Below, piece by piece: positions 35,976-44,436 of a stretch of DNA of 64,000 nt. The stretch is from Arcobacteraceae bacterium (GTDB lineage: Bacteria; Campylobacterota; Campylobacteria; Campylobacterales; Arcobacteraceae), in contig JAGLOP010000002.1 of the NCBI GenBank assembly GCA_023138835.1, positions 62,001-126,000 of the forward strand, read 5' to 3'. The position numbers and the translations under genes were made by a program. The notes beneath the pieces were generated by a model. The model was not told the origin of the DNA. It saw only the letters and a program-made list of their open reading frames with translations, and did no database searches. Each line of letters begins with the position of its first letter. Within the stretch, counting starts at the first letter, position 1.

Positions 35976-36935
35976 ATGACATTAAATAGCATTGCTAAAG
36001 AATTAAATTTAGATTGTAATAGTGATATTAATATCACTGGACTAAATACTTTAAAAGATGCTTCTAATTGTGAAATATCATTTTTGGAGAATAAAAAATA
36101 TCTAAGTGATTTAAAAGATACCAAAGCGGGTGCTGTTTTTATAACTGAAGAATTTAAAAATGAGCTGCCAAGTAATACTATTGCTTTGATAACAGAACAC
36201 CCTTATTTATCTTTGGCAGGGCTGAGTAAACTTTTTGCGCCAAAAGTAGTTGAAACTGCTGGAAAAAAAGCTGTAATTGGTCAAAATTCTACAGTTATGG
36301 AAAATGTATCTATTGGTAAAAATACAATTATAGGTAATGATGTTACTCTTATGAGCGGCGCATTTATCGGTGATAATATAACTATTGGAAATAATACAAT
36401 TATATACCCAAATGTTACTATTTACAGAGATTGTACAATAGGTGATGATTGTATTATTCATGCCGGTACTGTTATTGGTTCTGATGGTTTTGGATTTGCT
36501 CATACAAAAGATGGAAAATATATCAAAATATATCAAAATGGAAATGTAACTATTGGAAATGATGTAGAGATAGGTTCAAATACTTCAATAGACAGAGCGG
36601 CTTTTAAATCAACTATTATTGAAGATGGTGTAAGAATTGATAATCTTGTTCATATTGCACATAATTGTGTTATTGGTCGTGGTTCAATCATTACAGGTCA
36701 ATGCGGCTTTGCAGGCTCATCTGTATTAAAAGAATATGTTATTATGGGTGCTCAAAGTGGGGTTGCCGGACATCTTGAGATTGCACCGTTTACTACAATT
36801 TCTGCTAAAAGCGGTGTTACAAAATCTATCAAAGAACCCAAAAAACAATGGGCAGGTTTTCCTCTTATGGAACATAGAACCTGGCTTAAACTTCAAGGTA
36901 AAATAAATAGACTCTTAACAAAGGATTCCAAATAG
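35976..36935 (+). CDS. lpxD: UDP-3-O-acylglucosamine N-acyltransferase
   Basis: A 319-residue acyltransferase of lipid A synthesis that adds the N-linked hydroxyacyl chain. The N-terminal uridine-binding domain (about 1-100) precedes a left-handed beta-helix of hexapeptide repeats (about 100-290; IGKNTIIGNDV, IGNNTIIYPNV and similar). The catalytic histidine motif is in DNLVHIAHNCVIG near 227-239, and a C-terminal helix ends the chain. It follows ilvN by 3 nt. Its last codons contain the ribosome site presumed to serve ftsK. Confidence 0.93.
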   Translation: MTLNSIAKELNLDCNSDINITGLNTLKDASNCEISFLENKKYLSDLKDTKAGAVFITEEFKNELPSNTIALITEHPYLSLAGLSKLFAPKVVETAGKKAVIGQNSTVMENVSIGKNTIIGNDVTLMSGAFIGDNITIGNNTIIYPNVTIYRDCTIGDDCIIHAGTVIGSDGFGFAHTKDGKYIKIYQNGNVTIGNDVEIGSNTSIDRAAFKSTIIEDGVRIDNLVHIAHNCVIGRGSIITGQCGFAGSSVLKEYVIMGAQSGVAGHLEIAPFTTISAKSGVTKSIKEPKKQWAGFPLMEHRTWLKLQGKINRLLTKDSK

Positions 36936-36937
36936 CT

Positions 36938-39019
36938 ATTAAAATATCATCAATTATTTTTGCATTTATTATTATCTTTTTTACATTTGCAACATATATG
37001 CCAGACCCTGCATTAGTTGGAAAAATCGGTTCTATATTTGCTAAATTTTCCTTGGAATACTTTGGATATTTGGCATATGGATATTTATTGGTTTTTTTAT
37101 ATCCACTTTATAAACTAAATTTTAATTATATGACAAAAGTAATAGAAAAATCAATTACATTTATATTTTTATTTTTAACCCTAATTATTTTTCAAGCACT
37201 TGTAGTAACTGATAATTTATCAGGGAAAATAGGAGATATCATTATTTCTACATTATCTCCATTTATTGGTCTTGCCGGACTTTGGTTATTTGTTCTTATT
37301 GGAACTATAGTCTCTTTTTATGTATTTGTTGAAGATTTTGATTTTAAAATGAAATTTGATAACTTGAAAAAGAAGATTCAATTCTCAACAAATAAAATCT
37401 CAAAATCAAAATCTTCAACAAACAAACTAAAAAAATTACCAAAACAAAAAGTTATCGTTAAAGAGACTGGAAATACTGCAGAGATTATTTTAGAAGATAT
37501 TAAGGATGAAAAATCAACTGATGATATCACCACATCATCTATTATAGTAGACGAACTTGAAGAAAATAAAAAACTGTTAGAAGATATTGAAACAGGTGAT
37601 GTAGATAAACCGCAAGATTTTGAATTACCACATAGTGATTTTTTCAACAAACCGCCAAAACAAATAAAAAATAAAGTAAATGAAGCTGTTATTGATCAAA
37701 AGATTAACGATTTACTTGAAAAACTTGCAATGTTTAAAATAGAGGGGGATGTTGTACGAACATATTCAGGGCCAATTGTTACAACTTTTGAATTTAAACC
37801 TGCTCCTAATGTAAAGGTATCTAAAATTCTAAATCTACAAGATGATCTTGCTATGGCACTTAAAGCCCAAACTATCAGAATACAAGCACCCATTCCCGGT
37901 AAAGATGTAGTTGGTATTGAAGTTCCGAATGAAAATTTTGATACTATTTATATGAGAGAGATTTTAGAGAGTGAATTGTTTCAGAATTCCTCATCTCCAT
38001 TAACAATAATTCTAGGTAAAGATATAGTGGGTCGTCCATTTATAACTGATCTGAAAAAGCTTCCTCACCTTTTAATAGCAGGAACCACGGGTAGTGGTAA
38101 AAGTGTTGGTATAAACGGTATGATTTTATCTCTTTTATATAAAAATTCTCCAGATGATTTAAAGATGATTATGATTGATCCCAAGATGCTTGAATTTTCT
38201 ATGTACAACGACATTCCCCATCTATTAACTCCGGTTATTACCAAACCAATGGAAGCTATAAATGCACTAGCCTCTATGGTTGCAGAGATGGAAAGAAGAT
38301 ATATGATAATGGCTCAAAGTCGTACTAAGAATATTGAAAACTATAATGAAAAAGCAAAAAAAGGGGACTTTGATAAAATTCCTTATATTGTAATTATTAT
38401 TGACGAGTTAGCTGACCTTATGATGACAAGCGGAAAAGAAGTTGAAGTTTCAATTGCCCGAATTGCACAAAAAGCACGGGCTTGTGGAATTCACTTAATT
38501 GTAGCAACACAAAGACCAAGCGTAGATGTAGTGACAGGACTAATTAAAGCAAACCTTCCAAGTAGAATAAGTTATAAAGTTGGTCAAAAAGTAGACAGTA
38601 AAATTATACTTGACGGCATGGGTGCAGAATCACTTCTTGGTCGTGGAGATTTGCTGTTTACACCTCCAGGGATGAGCGGATTAGTTAGAATTCATGCCCC
38701 ATGGACAACAGAAGATGAAATTGACAAAGTTGTTTATTTTCTAAAAAGCCAACGGGAAGTTCAATATAATAATGAAATTGTAAAAGAGCAAGTAGAAGAG
38801 GGATTTAGTGGAAGAACTACTGCTGATGTAGGTGAGCTTGATAGTTTATATGAAGATGCTAAAAGAGTTGTAATAGAAGATAAAAAAAGTTCAATTAGTT
38901 ATATTCAAAGAAAATTAAGAATAGGTTATAACAGATCAGCTACTATTGTAGAGCAATTGGAGATGACCGGTGTATTATCAGCTGCTAATACAAAAGGAAA
39001 TAGGGAAATATTAATATAA
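36938..39019 (+). CDS. ftsK: DNA translocase FtsK, apparent ATT (or ATA) start
   Basis: About 693 residues. The first in-frame ATG (36998) has no ribosome site and would remove the first membrane helix. Starting at ATT 36938 (AAAGGA at 36920-36925, spacing 12) or ATA 36932 (spacing 6) restores four N-terminal helices, the normal FtsK arrangement; an in-frame stop at 36908 bounds the gene. After a charged linker (about 150-240) come the alpha and beta motor domains with Walker A AGTTGSGKSVG and Walker B IVIIIDELADLMM. At the C-terminus a gamma winged-helix domain reads SISYIQRKLRIGYNRSATIVEQLE. It pumps chromosomal DNA at the septum. The linker is short compared with E. coli FtsK. Confidence 0.9.
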   Translation: MKISSIIFAFIIIFFTFATYMPDPALVGKIGSIFAKFSLEYFGYLAYGYLLVFLYPLYKLNFNYMTKVIEKSITFIFLFLTLIIFQALVVTDNLSGKIGDIIISTLSPFIGLAGLWLFVLIGTIVSFYVFVEDFDFKMKFDNLKKKIQFSTNKISKSKSSTNKLKKLPKQKVIVKETGNTAEIILEDIKDEKSTDDITTSSIIVDELEENKKLLEDIETGDVDKPQDFELPHSDFFNKPPKQIKNKVNEAVIDQKINDLLEKLAMFKIEGDVVRTYSGPIVTTFEFKPAPNVKVSKILNLQDDLAMALKAQTIRIQAPIPGKDVVGIEVPNENFDTIYMREILESELFQNSSSPLTIILGKDIVGRPFITDLKKLPHLLIAGTTGSGKSVGINGMILSLLYKNSPDDLKMIMIDPKMLEFSMYNDIPHLLTPVITKPMEAINALASMVAEMERRYMIMAQSRTKNIENYNEKAKKGDFDKIPYIVIIIDELADLMMTSGKEVEVSIARIAQKARACGIHLIVATQRPSVDVVTGLIKANLPSRISYKVGQKVDSKIILDGMGAESLLGRGDLLFTPPGMSGLVRIHAPWTTEDEIDKVVYFLKSQREVQYNNEIVKEQVEEGFSGRTTADVGELDSLYEDAKRVVIEDKKSSISYIQRKLRIGYNRSATIVEQLEMTGVLSAANTKGNREILI

Positions 39020-39023
39020 TTTT

Positions 39024-39062
39024 TGATACAATTAACACACAAAGATTATTTCATTAATCTTT
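39024..39062 (+). promoter_or_regulatory. hpf promoter followed by a 5'-terminal hairpin
   Basis: TGATACAAT (39024-39032) is an extended -10 predicting a start near 39039. Directly after this, AAAGATTA (39041-39048) and TAATCTTT (39055-39062) form a perfect 8-bp stem with a 6-nt loop, beginning about 2 nt into the transcript. The hairpin could protect the mRNA 5' end. It could alternatively be a weak terminator for ftsK, though the following T-run is broken. An AAGGAG ribosome site precedes the ATG at 39087. Confidence 0.5.
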
Positions 39063-39086
39063 AAATTTCTTTTCAAGGAGTTCCCT

Positions 39087-39629
39087 ATGAATACAAGTAT
39101 TGTTGGAAGACATATAACACTAACAGACGATTTAAAAAATCATATTGAAAGTACGATGGATACTTTTAATAAATATAATTTAGATATTATTTCTATAAAT
39201 GCCATTATATCACAAGAGCAAAAGCAAGGAAAAAATGTAATTACATTTGAATACCTTTTAAATATCGCTCATCAAGATACAATTGTTGTAAAACAAAGAG
39301 ATAAAGATTTACACACTGCAATTGATATTGCAACAGATAGAGTAAGTAAAATTTTAAGAAGACATTCTGATAAAGTAAAAGCTCACAATGCTGTAAAATT
39401 AACAGAAGTTGCTATAAGCCAAGAGGAAGATAGTATAGCAAAAGAGCTGGAAAAATTAGATTCAGAAGTTGTACCTATGAGGTTAAAATCATATAAGCCA
39501 ATGGAAATTGAAGAAGCATTAAATGAATTAAAAACTGATGGCGGTGCATTTAAAGTTTTCTATGATATGGATGACAGCTTTAGAGTATTGTATAAAATGA
39601 AAGATGGTGAACATTACGGATTATATTAG
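39087..39629 (+). CDS. hpf: Ribosome hibernation promoting factor, long form
   Basis: A 180-residue protein. The N-terminal HPF/RaiA domain (about 1-100) has IVGRHITLTDDLKNHIE, and the DLHTAIDIATDRVSKILRRH helix near 85-104. After a linker, the C-terminal dimerisation domain of the long form (about 122-178) has PMRLKSYKPMEIEEALNEL and FKVFYDMDDSFRVLYKMKDG. It inactivates and dimerises ribosomes (100S) in stationary phase or stress. It has its own promoter and terminator, so it is expressed as a single gene. Confidence 0.93.
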   Translation: MNTSIVGRHITLTDDLKNHIESTMDTFNKYNLDIISINAIISQEQKQGKNVITFEYLLNIAHQDTIVVKQRDKDLHTAIDIATDRVSKILRRHSDKVKAHNAVKLTEVAISQEEDSIAKELEKLDSEVVPMRLKSYKPMEIEEALNELKTDGGAFKVFYDMDDSFRVLYKMKDGEHYGLY

Positions 39630-39658
39630 TAATTATGTATAATTTTATCAAATAAGTA

Positions 39659-39690
39659 AAAAGGGTGGTTTTTTAAATCACCCTTTTTTT
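39659..39690 (+). terminator. Strong intrinsic terminator after hpf
   Basis: AAAAGGGTG (39659-39667) pairs with CACCCTTTT (39679-39687). Inner bases G68-T78 and TTT/AAA extend the stem to about 13 bp with a TTT loop. A run of T follows to 39690. It lies 30 nt after the hpf stop. The A-run on the left arm means it may also act on the other strand. Confidence 0.85.
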
Positions 39691-39745
39691 ATTTATTATA
39701 GTTTCAGCATTTTTGTTTTAAAATGAATTACATAAGGATATTGTG

Positions 39746-40567
39746 ATGTTAAAATTTATTATTACACTTGTTATACTTAGTACGGCTATGTATGCAGTTG
39801 AGATTAAGACATTTGGTTGTGGTATTACAAAGATGGCATATCTAACAAAATTAAATGCAGCATATGCAAAAAAAACAAATCATGAGATGAAAGTTGTAGG
39901 TAGGGGCGGCGCTCCAAGAGCTATTCAACTTATGGGTGCACAAAAAGTAGCAGTATCTTCAGGATGTAGACCACCTCTAGGATTAAAAGGTGAAGAAAAT
40001 GTACAAGCACACCAAGTTGCCTGGGGTGCAGTTGTTGCTATCGTAAATAAAAATAATTCTGTTTCAAATATAACTTCACAACAATTTAAAGATATTTTAA
40101 CAGGTAAAATAACAAACTGGAAAGAGGTTGGCGGGGAAGATTTATCTATTCAAGTTTATGCTAGAAATGGTAAAACCAGTGGCGTTGGATACTCTGTAAG
40201 AATGGTATTATTTGATGATAAAGAGATTTCATTTACTAAAGATGCAAAAAGAAAAGGTAGCTCTGGACCTATTAGAAGAGCAGTAACAAAAGCTATAAAT
40301 GTATTTGCTGTTGATGATTTTGTGACCGCAAGTAAAAATAAAAGATTAAGAATATTATCAATTGATGGTATTAAACCCAATAAACAAAATATACAAAACG
40401 GTAAGTATAAATATTATAGACCATTATTTTTATACTCATATGGAGATCCATCAGGCGAAAATAAAAAATATTTAGAATTTACTTTATCAAAATATGGACA
40501 AAAGATCATTAGTGATAATGGTGTCGTAAACCTTGAAGAGGGTAAAAATCTAAAAAGATTATATTAA
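39746..40567 (+). CDS. Periplasmic substrate-binding protein, PstS-like
   Basis: A 273-residue exported protein from the ATG at 39746 (a GTG at 39743 is also in frame; AAGGA at about 39735 serves either). The signal peptide is about 1-16. The mature protein has PBP_like_2/phosphate-binding features: FGCGITKMAYL, VVGRGGAPRAIQLM, QQFKDILTGKITNWKEVGG near 113-131 and ARNGKTSGVGYSVR. Two cysteines (GCG and SGCR) could form a disulfide. No phosphate ABC transporter genes are present; instead a sensor kinase gene overlaps its stop. It therefore probably feeds the kinase as a ligand receptor rather than a transporter. The ligand is likely an oxyanion, unproven. Confidence 0.8.
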   Translation: MLKFIITLVILSTAMYAVEIKTFGCGITKMAYLTKLNAAYAKKTNHEMKVVGRGGAPRAIQLMGAQKVAVSSGCRPPLGLKGEENVQAHQVAWGAVVAIVNKNNSVSNITSQQFKDILTGKITNWKEVGGEDLSIQVYARNGKTSGVGYSVRMVLFDDKEISFTKDAKRKGSSGPIRRAVTKAINVFAVDDFVTASKNKRLRILSIDGIKPNKQNIQNGKYKYYRPLFLYSYGDPSGENKKYLEFTLSKYGQKIISDNGVVNLEEGKNLKRLY

Positions 40568-43500
40568 TGGAAAAAGTTATGAATAAAACAAAAATATCAA
40601 ATAAGTTTTTTATCACAATATCTTTGGTTACATTAGCGGTTTTAGTTATATCTGTACTTATATCATTTAAAGTTATGGATGAAATAAAAATAGATAATTA
40701 TAAGTTAATAAATAAAAATGCATTAACTACTTTAGATAATAAATTGGCTGCTAAAATGGAAGTTGGTATCACAAATGCAGTATCTGTTGCAAGTAATGCA
40801 GATATTTTATTGGCAATATCTGAAAATGATAAAGACTTGGCATATGAAGTATTAACAGATATTATAAAAAAATATCAAAAATTTACAGAATTTAAAAATG
40901 TAAAAGTACATATACACACAGCAGATGTAAAATCTTTTTTAAGGTCATGGTTAAGAGAAAAGAATGGTGATGATTTAAGTAGTTTTAGACATACTATAAA
41001 TGAAGTTAAAAAAATAAAAGAACCGGTATCCGCTATTGAAGTTGGAGTGGTAGGTCTGATTTTAAGGTCAATTGTACCAATTGTTGATGAATTTGGATAT
41101 AACGGTTCACTTGAATATTTACAAGGTTTTGAACATATTGTAAAAAGTTATAAAAAAGATGATAAATATCTTTTAGTTTTTGTTAAAAAAGATCTTCTTC
41201 TGAAAACTACAAACAAAGACAAAGCCGCTCATAATTTAATACTCTCACAAAATGAATATAATTTAGATTTTTTTAAAGATTTTAAAAAAATAAATTTAAA
41301 TAAACTTTTAAAAATTGGTTATTTAGACGATGATAAATACTTTTATTCTATTAAACCAATAATTAGTTTCAGCAATAAGGTCATTGGTTATTATGTTTTA
41401 GGTGAGAATATTGAAAGTGCGCAAAAGATAGTTAAACAATCTCAGGAGGTTGTTTATATTTTTATTGCTATTTTATTCTTACTTTCAATTATAATTATTG
41501 TTGCCGTTAATATATCTTTAAAAAAATTGGTTATAAATAATTTATATAAAGTCAGTGATGGCTTGAGTAGTTTTTTTAAATATCTAAATAAAGAAAGTGA
41601 TAAAGTTGAGCAAATTAAAGTTTTAACAAATGATGAAATTGGTCAAATGGCCCATAAGGTTAACTCTAATATAAAAACAATTCAAACTTTAATAGATCAA
41701 GAGAATAAACAAGACTGGATAAAAGATGGACTTAGCGGTTTAAACAATACACTCTCGGGTAACAATGATATTACATCTGTATGTAATGATTCTATAAGTT
41801 ATTTATGTGAATACCTAAAGGCAGGTATTGGAGCCCTTTATATACATGATAAAGAAGAAGATTTACTTCATCTTTACGGAACTTATGCATTTGTTCAAAG
41901 AAAAGACTTATCAAGTATATTTAAAGTAGGAGAGGGGACTGTAGGACAAGTTGCCCTGCAAAAAACACCTATACAACTTGAAAATATCATAAGAACTCAC
42001 ATGGTTATATCTACAGGAACTACAAATGAAGCTCCTTTAAATACATATACATTTCCACTTATTTATCAAGAAGAATTATATGGTGTTATTGAGATTGGAT
42101 CAACATCTCTTTTTAATAAAACACAAAGGGAATTTTTCCAGCTTGCGGACACTGTAGTTGCAACCAAAATATTTTCTGCGATTCAAAATAAAAAAGTAAA
42201 AGATTTACTATTTGAATCTCAGGAAACCAATACTAAACTTCAAAAACAAAGAACAGAGCTTGAAGAGGCAAATGCTCAAATGCAGGAACAACAAGCTCAA
42301 CTTGAAGAGGCAAACTCTCAAATGCAGGAACAACAAGCTCAACTTGAAGAGGCAAATGCTCAAATGGAAGAACAGCAGGTTCAACTACAAGAATCAGAAA
42401 AAGAATTAAAAATCCAGAACTCACAATTAGAGATATCAAAAGAGCAATTAAAGATAAAAGCAAAAGACTTGGAAGATTCAAATACATATAAAAGTGAATT
42501 CTTAGCAAATATGAGTCATGAGCTTAGAACTCCTTTAAATTCTGTAATTTTATTATCAAGTATGTTAGGTCAGAATAAAAAACAAAATTTAAATAAAGAT
42601 GATATGAAAAAAGCACAAATTATTAATAGCTCGGGAGAAGATCTTTTAAGACTGATAAATGATGTTTTAGATCTTTCAAAAGTGGAAGCAGGAAGGATGG
42701 ATCTTATTGTTGATGATTTTCATTCATCACAATTTATCCAAAAGATCAAAGATATGTTTGAGCCAAGCATTCAAAACAATGGTTTAGAATTTATAATTGA
42801 AGACTCCTACAATGATATAATTAAAACAGATGAAGACAAACTATCTCAAGTTATAAAAAACTTTTTATCAAATTCTTTAAAATTCACTCATAAAGGCAAC
42901 ATTAAATTAATAATTGAATCAGAAGGTTCAAATAAAGTGAAAATCTCTGTAAAAGATACAGGAATTGGAATTGCTACAGATAAACAAGAATTAGTATTTA
43001 AGGCATTTTCACAAGCTGACGGCAGTACAAGCAGAAAATATGGAGGTACAGGACTTGGTCTTTCAATTACTAAAGAGTTGGTTAAACTTATGGGTGGTAC
43101 GGTATTTCTTGAATCACAAGAGGGTATAGGCAGTACTTTTAGTATTGTTATCCCTAATTTAACTAAAAATAAAGAGCTTGAGAAACCAAAACAAGAAGTG
43201 TTAAAAATAGTTCCAAGTAATATGCAAAAACAAATTAATAATATAATCATAGATGACTCAGAAAAAATAATATCAACAGATAAACCATTTTTAATTATAG
43301 AAGATAATGAGGCGTTTGCTTTAACATTAAAAAGTGTTATTAACGAAAAAGGAAATTATGCTTTAATTGCAACAACAGGGCAAAAAGGTTTAAATTTAGC
43401 AAATAGATATAAAAATATACAAGGTATTTTACTAGATCTCGGATTACCCGATATTGACGGGATAGATGTATTAAAAGAGTTAAAAACAAATATCTCTACA

Positions 43501-44433
43501 AGAAAACTGCCCGTTTATATAATATCCGGTCATAATAAACAAAATGATATAAGATTGATGGGAGCGGTTGGTTTTAAACAAAAACCGTTATCTAACAACG
43601 ATTTAGAAAATGTATTTAATGATTTTAGCAAATTTAATAATAAGAAAATAAAAGATCTACTCGTTGTTGAAGATGACAAGATACAAAGAGAAGCTATGAT
43701 TGAATTTATAGGCAATAACACTATAAGTTCCAAAGGTGTTGATAATATTGATGTAGCAAAAAAAGAATTAGACAAAGGTATATATGATGCTATAGTTGTT
43801 GATTTATCTTTAAATGGCAAAAGTGGTCTGGAGATTTGTGAATATATAAAAAGCAATAAATTAAATATACCGATAATTGTATATACAGGAAAAGAATTAA
43901 CTGCTCAAGAAGAAAAGAAAATAAAAAAATATACTGATTCTATAATTGTAAAATCAGCAAACTCACAACACAGACTACTTGATGAAGTTGATATGTTTTT
44001 ACATAGAGTAAAAACAGCAACTACTCAAAGCAGTAAAAATATAATTGCAAGTGATATCAACTTTGATGATAAAAAAATAATGGTAGTTGATGATGATATG
44101 AGAAATACTTTTGTACTTGTTGAGATTTTAGAAGAGAGAGGTGCTAATGTATTAACCGCATCTACGGGAAAAGAGGCACTGGAAATATTAAATAAAAATC
44201 TTGATACAAATATAATACTTATGGATATAATGATGCCCGTAATGGATGGATATGAAGCAATTAAAAGTATTAGAGCCAATAAAGATACAAAAGATATACC
44301 AATCATAGCAGTAACAGCAAAAGCAATGGCAAAAGACAAAGAGAAGTGTTTAGAGGTTGGCGCAAATGATTTCTTGACAAAACCATTAAATTTAGAAACT
44401 TTTGTGAGTATAGTTAAAGCGTGGATAACATAA
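40567..44433 (+). CDS. dCache-GAF hybrid histidine kinase with three C-terminal receivers
   Basis: A 1288-residue membrane sensor. It has a membrane helix about 12-33, a periplasmic dCache_3-type domain about 40-290 (HIHTADVKSFLRSW and AIEVGVVGLILRSIVPIVDE are characteristic), and a second helix about 298-318. These are followed by a HAMP-like segment, a GAF domain about 395-545 and a coiled coil about 548-640 with a 14-residue tandem repeat (565-606). The kinase core has H651 (MSHELRTPLNS), and three receivers carry D957, D1079 and D1220. The start may instead be ATG 40579. The coil contains three copies of a chemoreceptor-like methylation pattern and the next gene is CheB-CheR, so the kinase may be tuned by methylation (inference). 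It overlaps the binding-protein gene by 1 nt. Confidence 0.9.
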   Translation: MEKVMNKTKISNKFFITISLVTLAVLVISVLISFKVMDEIKIDNYKLINKNALTTLDNKLAAKMEVGITNAVSVASNADILLAISENDKDLAYEVLTDIIKKYQKFTEFKNVKVHIHTADVKSFLRSWLREKNGDDLSSFRHTINEVKKIKEPVSAIEVGVVGLILRSIVPIVDEFGYNGSLEYLQGFEHIVKSYKKDDKYLLVFVKKDLLLKTTNKDKAAHNLILSQNEYNLDFFKDFKKINLNKLLKIGYLDDDKYFYSIKPIISFSNKVIGYYVLGENIESAQKIVKQSQEVVYIFIAILFLLSIIIIVAVNISLKKLVINNLYKVSDGLSSFFKYLNKESDKVEQIKVLTNDEIGQMAHKVNSNIKTIQTLIDQENKQDWIKDGLSGLNNTLSGNNDITSVCNDSISYLCEYLKAGIGALYIHDKEEDLLHLYGTYAFVQRKDLSSIFKVGEGTVGQVALQKTPIQLENIIRTHMVISTGTTNEAPLNTYTFPLIYQEELYGVIEIGSTSLFNKTQREFFQLADTVVATKIFSAIQNKKVKDLLFESQETNTKLQKQRTELEEANAQMQEQQAQLEEANSQMQEQQAQLEEANAQMEEQQVQLQESEKELKIQNSQLEISKEQLKIKAKDLEDSNTYKSEFLANMSHELRTPLNSVILLSSMLGQNKKQNLNKDDMKKAQIINSSGEDLLRLINDVLDLSKVEAGRMDLIVDDFHSSQFIQKIKDMFEPSIQNNGLEFIIEDSYNDIIKTDEDKLSQVIKNFLSNSLKFTHKGNIKLIIESEGSNKVKISVKDTGIGIATDKQELVFKAFSQADGSTSRKYGGTGLGLSITKELVKLMGGTVFLESQEGIGSTFSIVIPNLTKNKELEKPKQEVLKIVPSNMQKQINNIIIDDSEKIISTDKPFLIIEDNEAFALTLKSVINEKGNYALIATTGQKGLNLANRYKNIQGILLDLGLPDIDGIDVLKELKTNISTRKLPVYIISGHNKQNDIRLMGAVGFKQKPLSNNDLENVFNDFSKFNNKKIKDLLVVEDDKIQREAMIEFIGNNTISSKGVDNIDVAKKELDKGIYDAIVVDLSLNGKSGLEICEYIKSNKLNIPIIVYTGKELTAQEEKKIKKYTDSIIVKSANSQHRLLDEVDMFLHRVKTATTQSSKNIIASDINFDDKKIMVVDDDMRNTFVLVEILEERGANVLTASTGKEALEILNKNLDTNIILMDIMMPVMDGYEAIKSIRANKDTKDIPIIAVTAKAMAKDKEKCLEVGANDFLTKPLNLETFVSIVKAWIT
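42259..42384 (+). repeat. 42-bp tandem repeat, three copies, in the kinase coiled coil
   Basis: Three direct copies begin at 42259, 42301 and 42343. Each encodes 14 residues, two heptads, of the form LEEANAQMQEQQAQ; copies 1 and 2 are almost identical in DNA, copy 3 has diverged. The unit is a multiple of 7 residues, so gain or loss of a copy would keep the coiled-coil phase between the GAF and HisKA domains. Confidence 0.9.
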
Positions 44434-44436
44434 GAT

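Noticed and set aside
35837-36124. Minus-strand frame across ilvN/lpxD
   Set aside because: Shadow of two well-supported genes; many similar hydrophobic shadows occur opposite AT-rich coding DNA in this window.
42259-42384. Direct repeats considered as CRISPR or a mobile-element footprint
   Set aside because: Copies are contiguous with no spacers and lie inside a coding sequence in phase with heptads.
42212-42409. Open frame with Lys/Asn/Gln repeats on the plus strand in another frame
   Set aside because: It is the 42-bp coiled-coil repeat of the kinase read out of frame; no ribosome site and no protein-like features.
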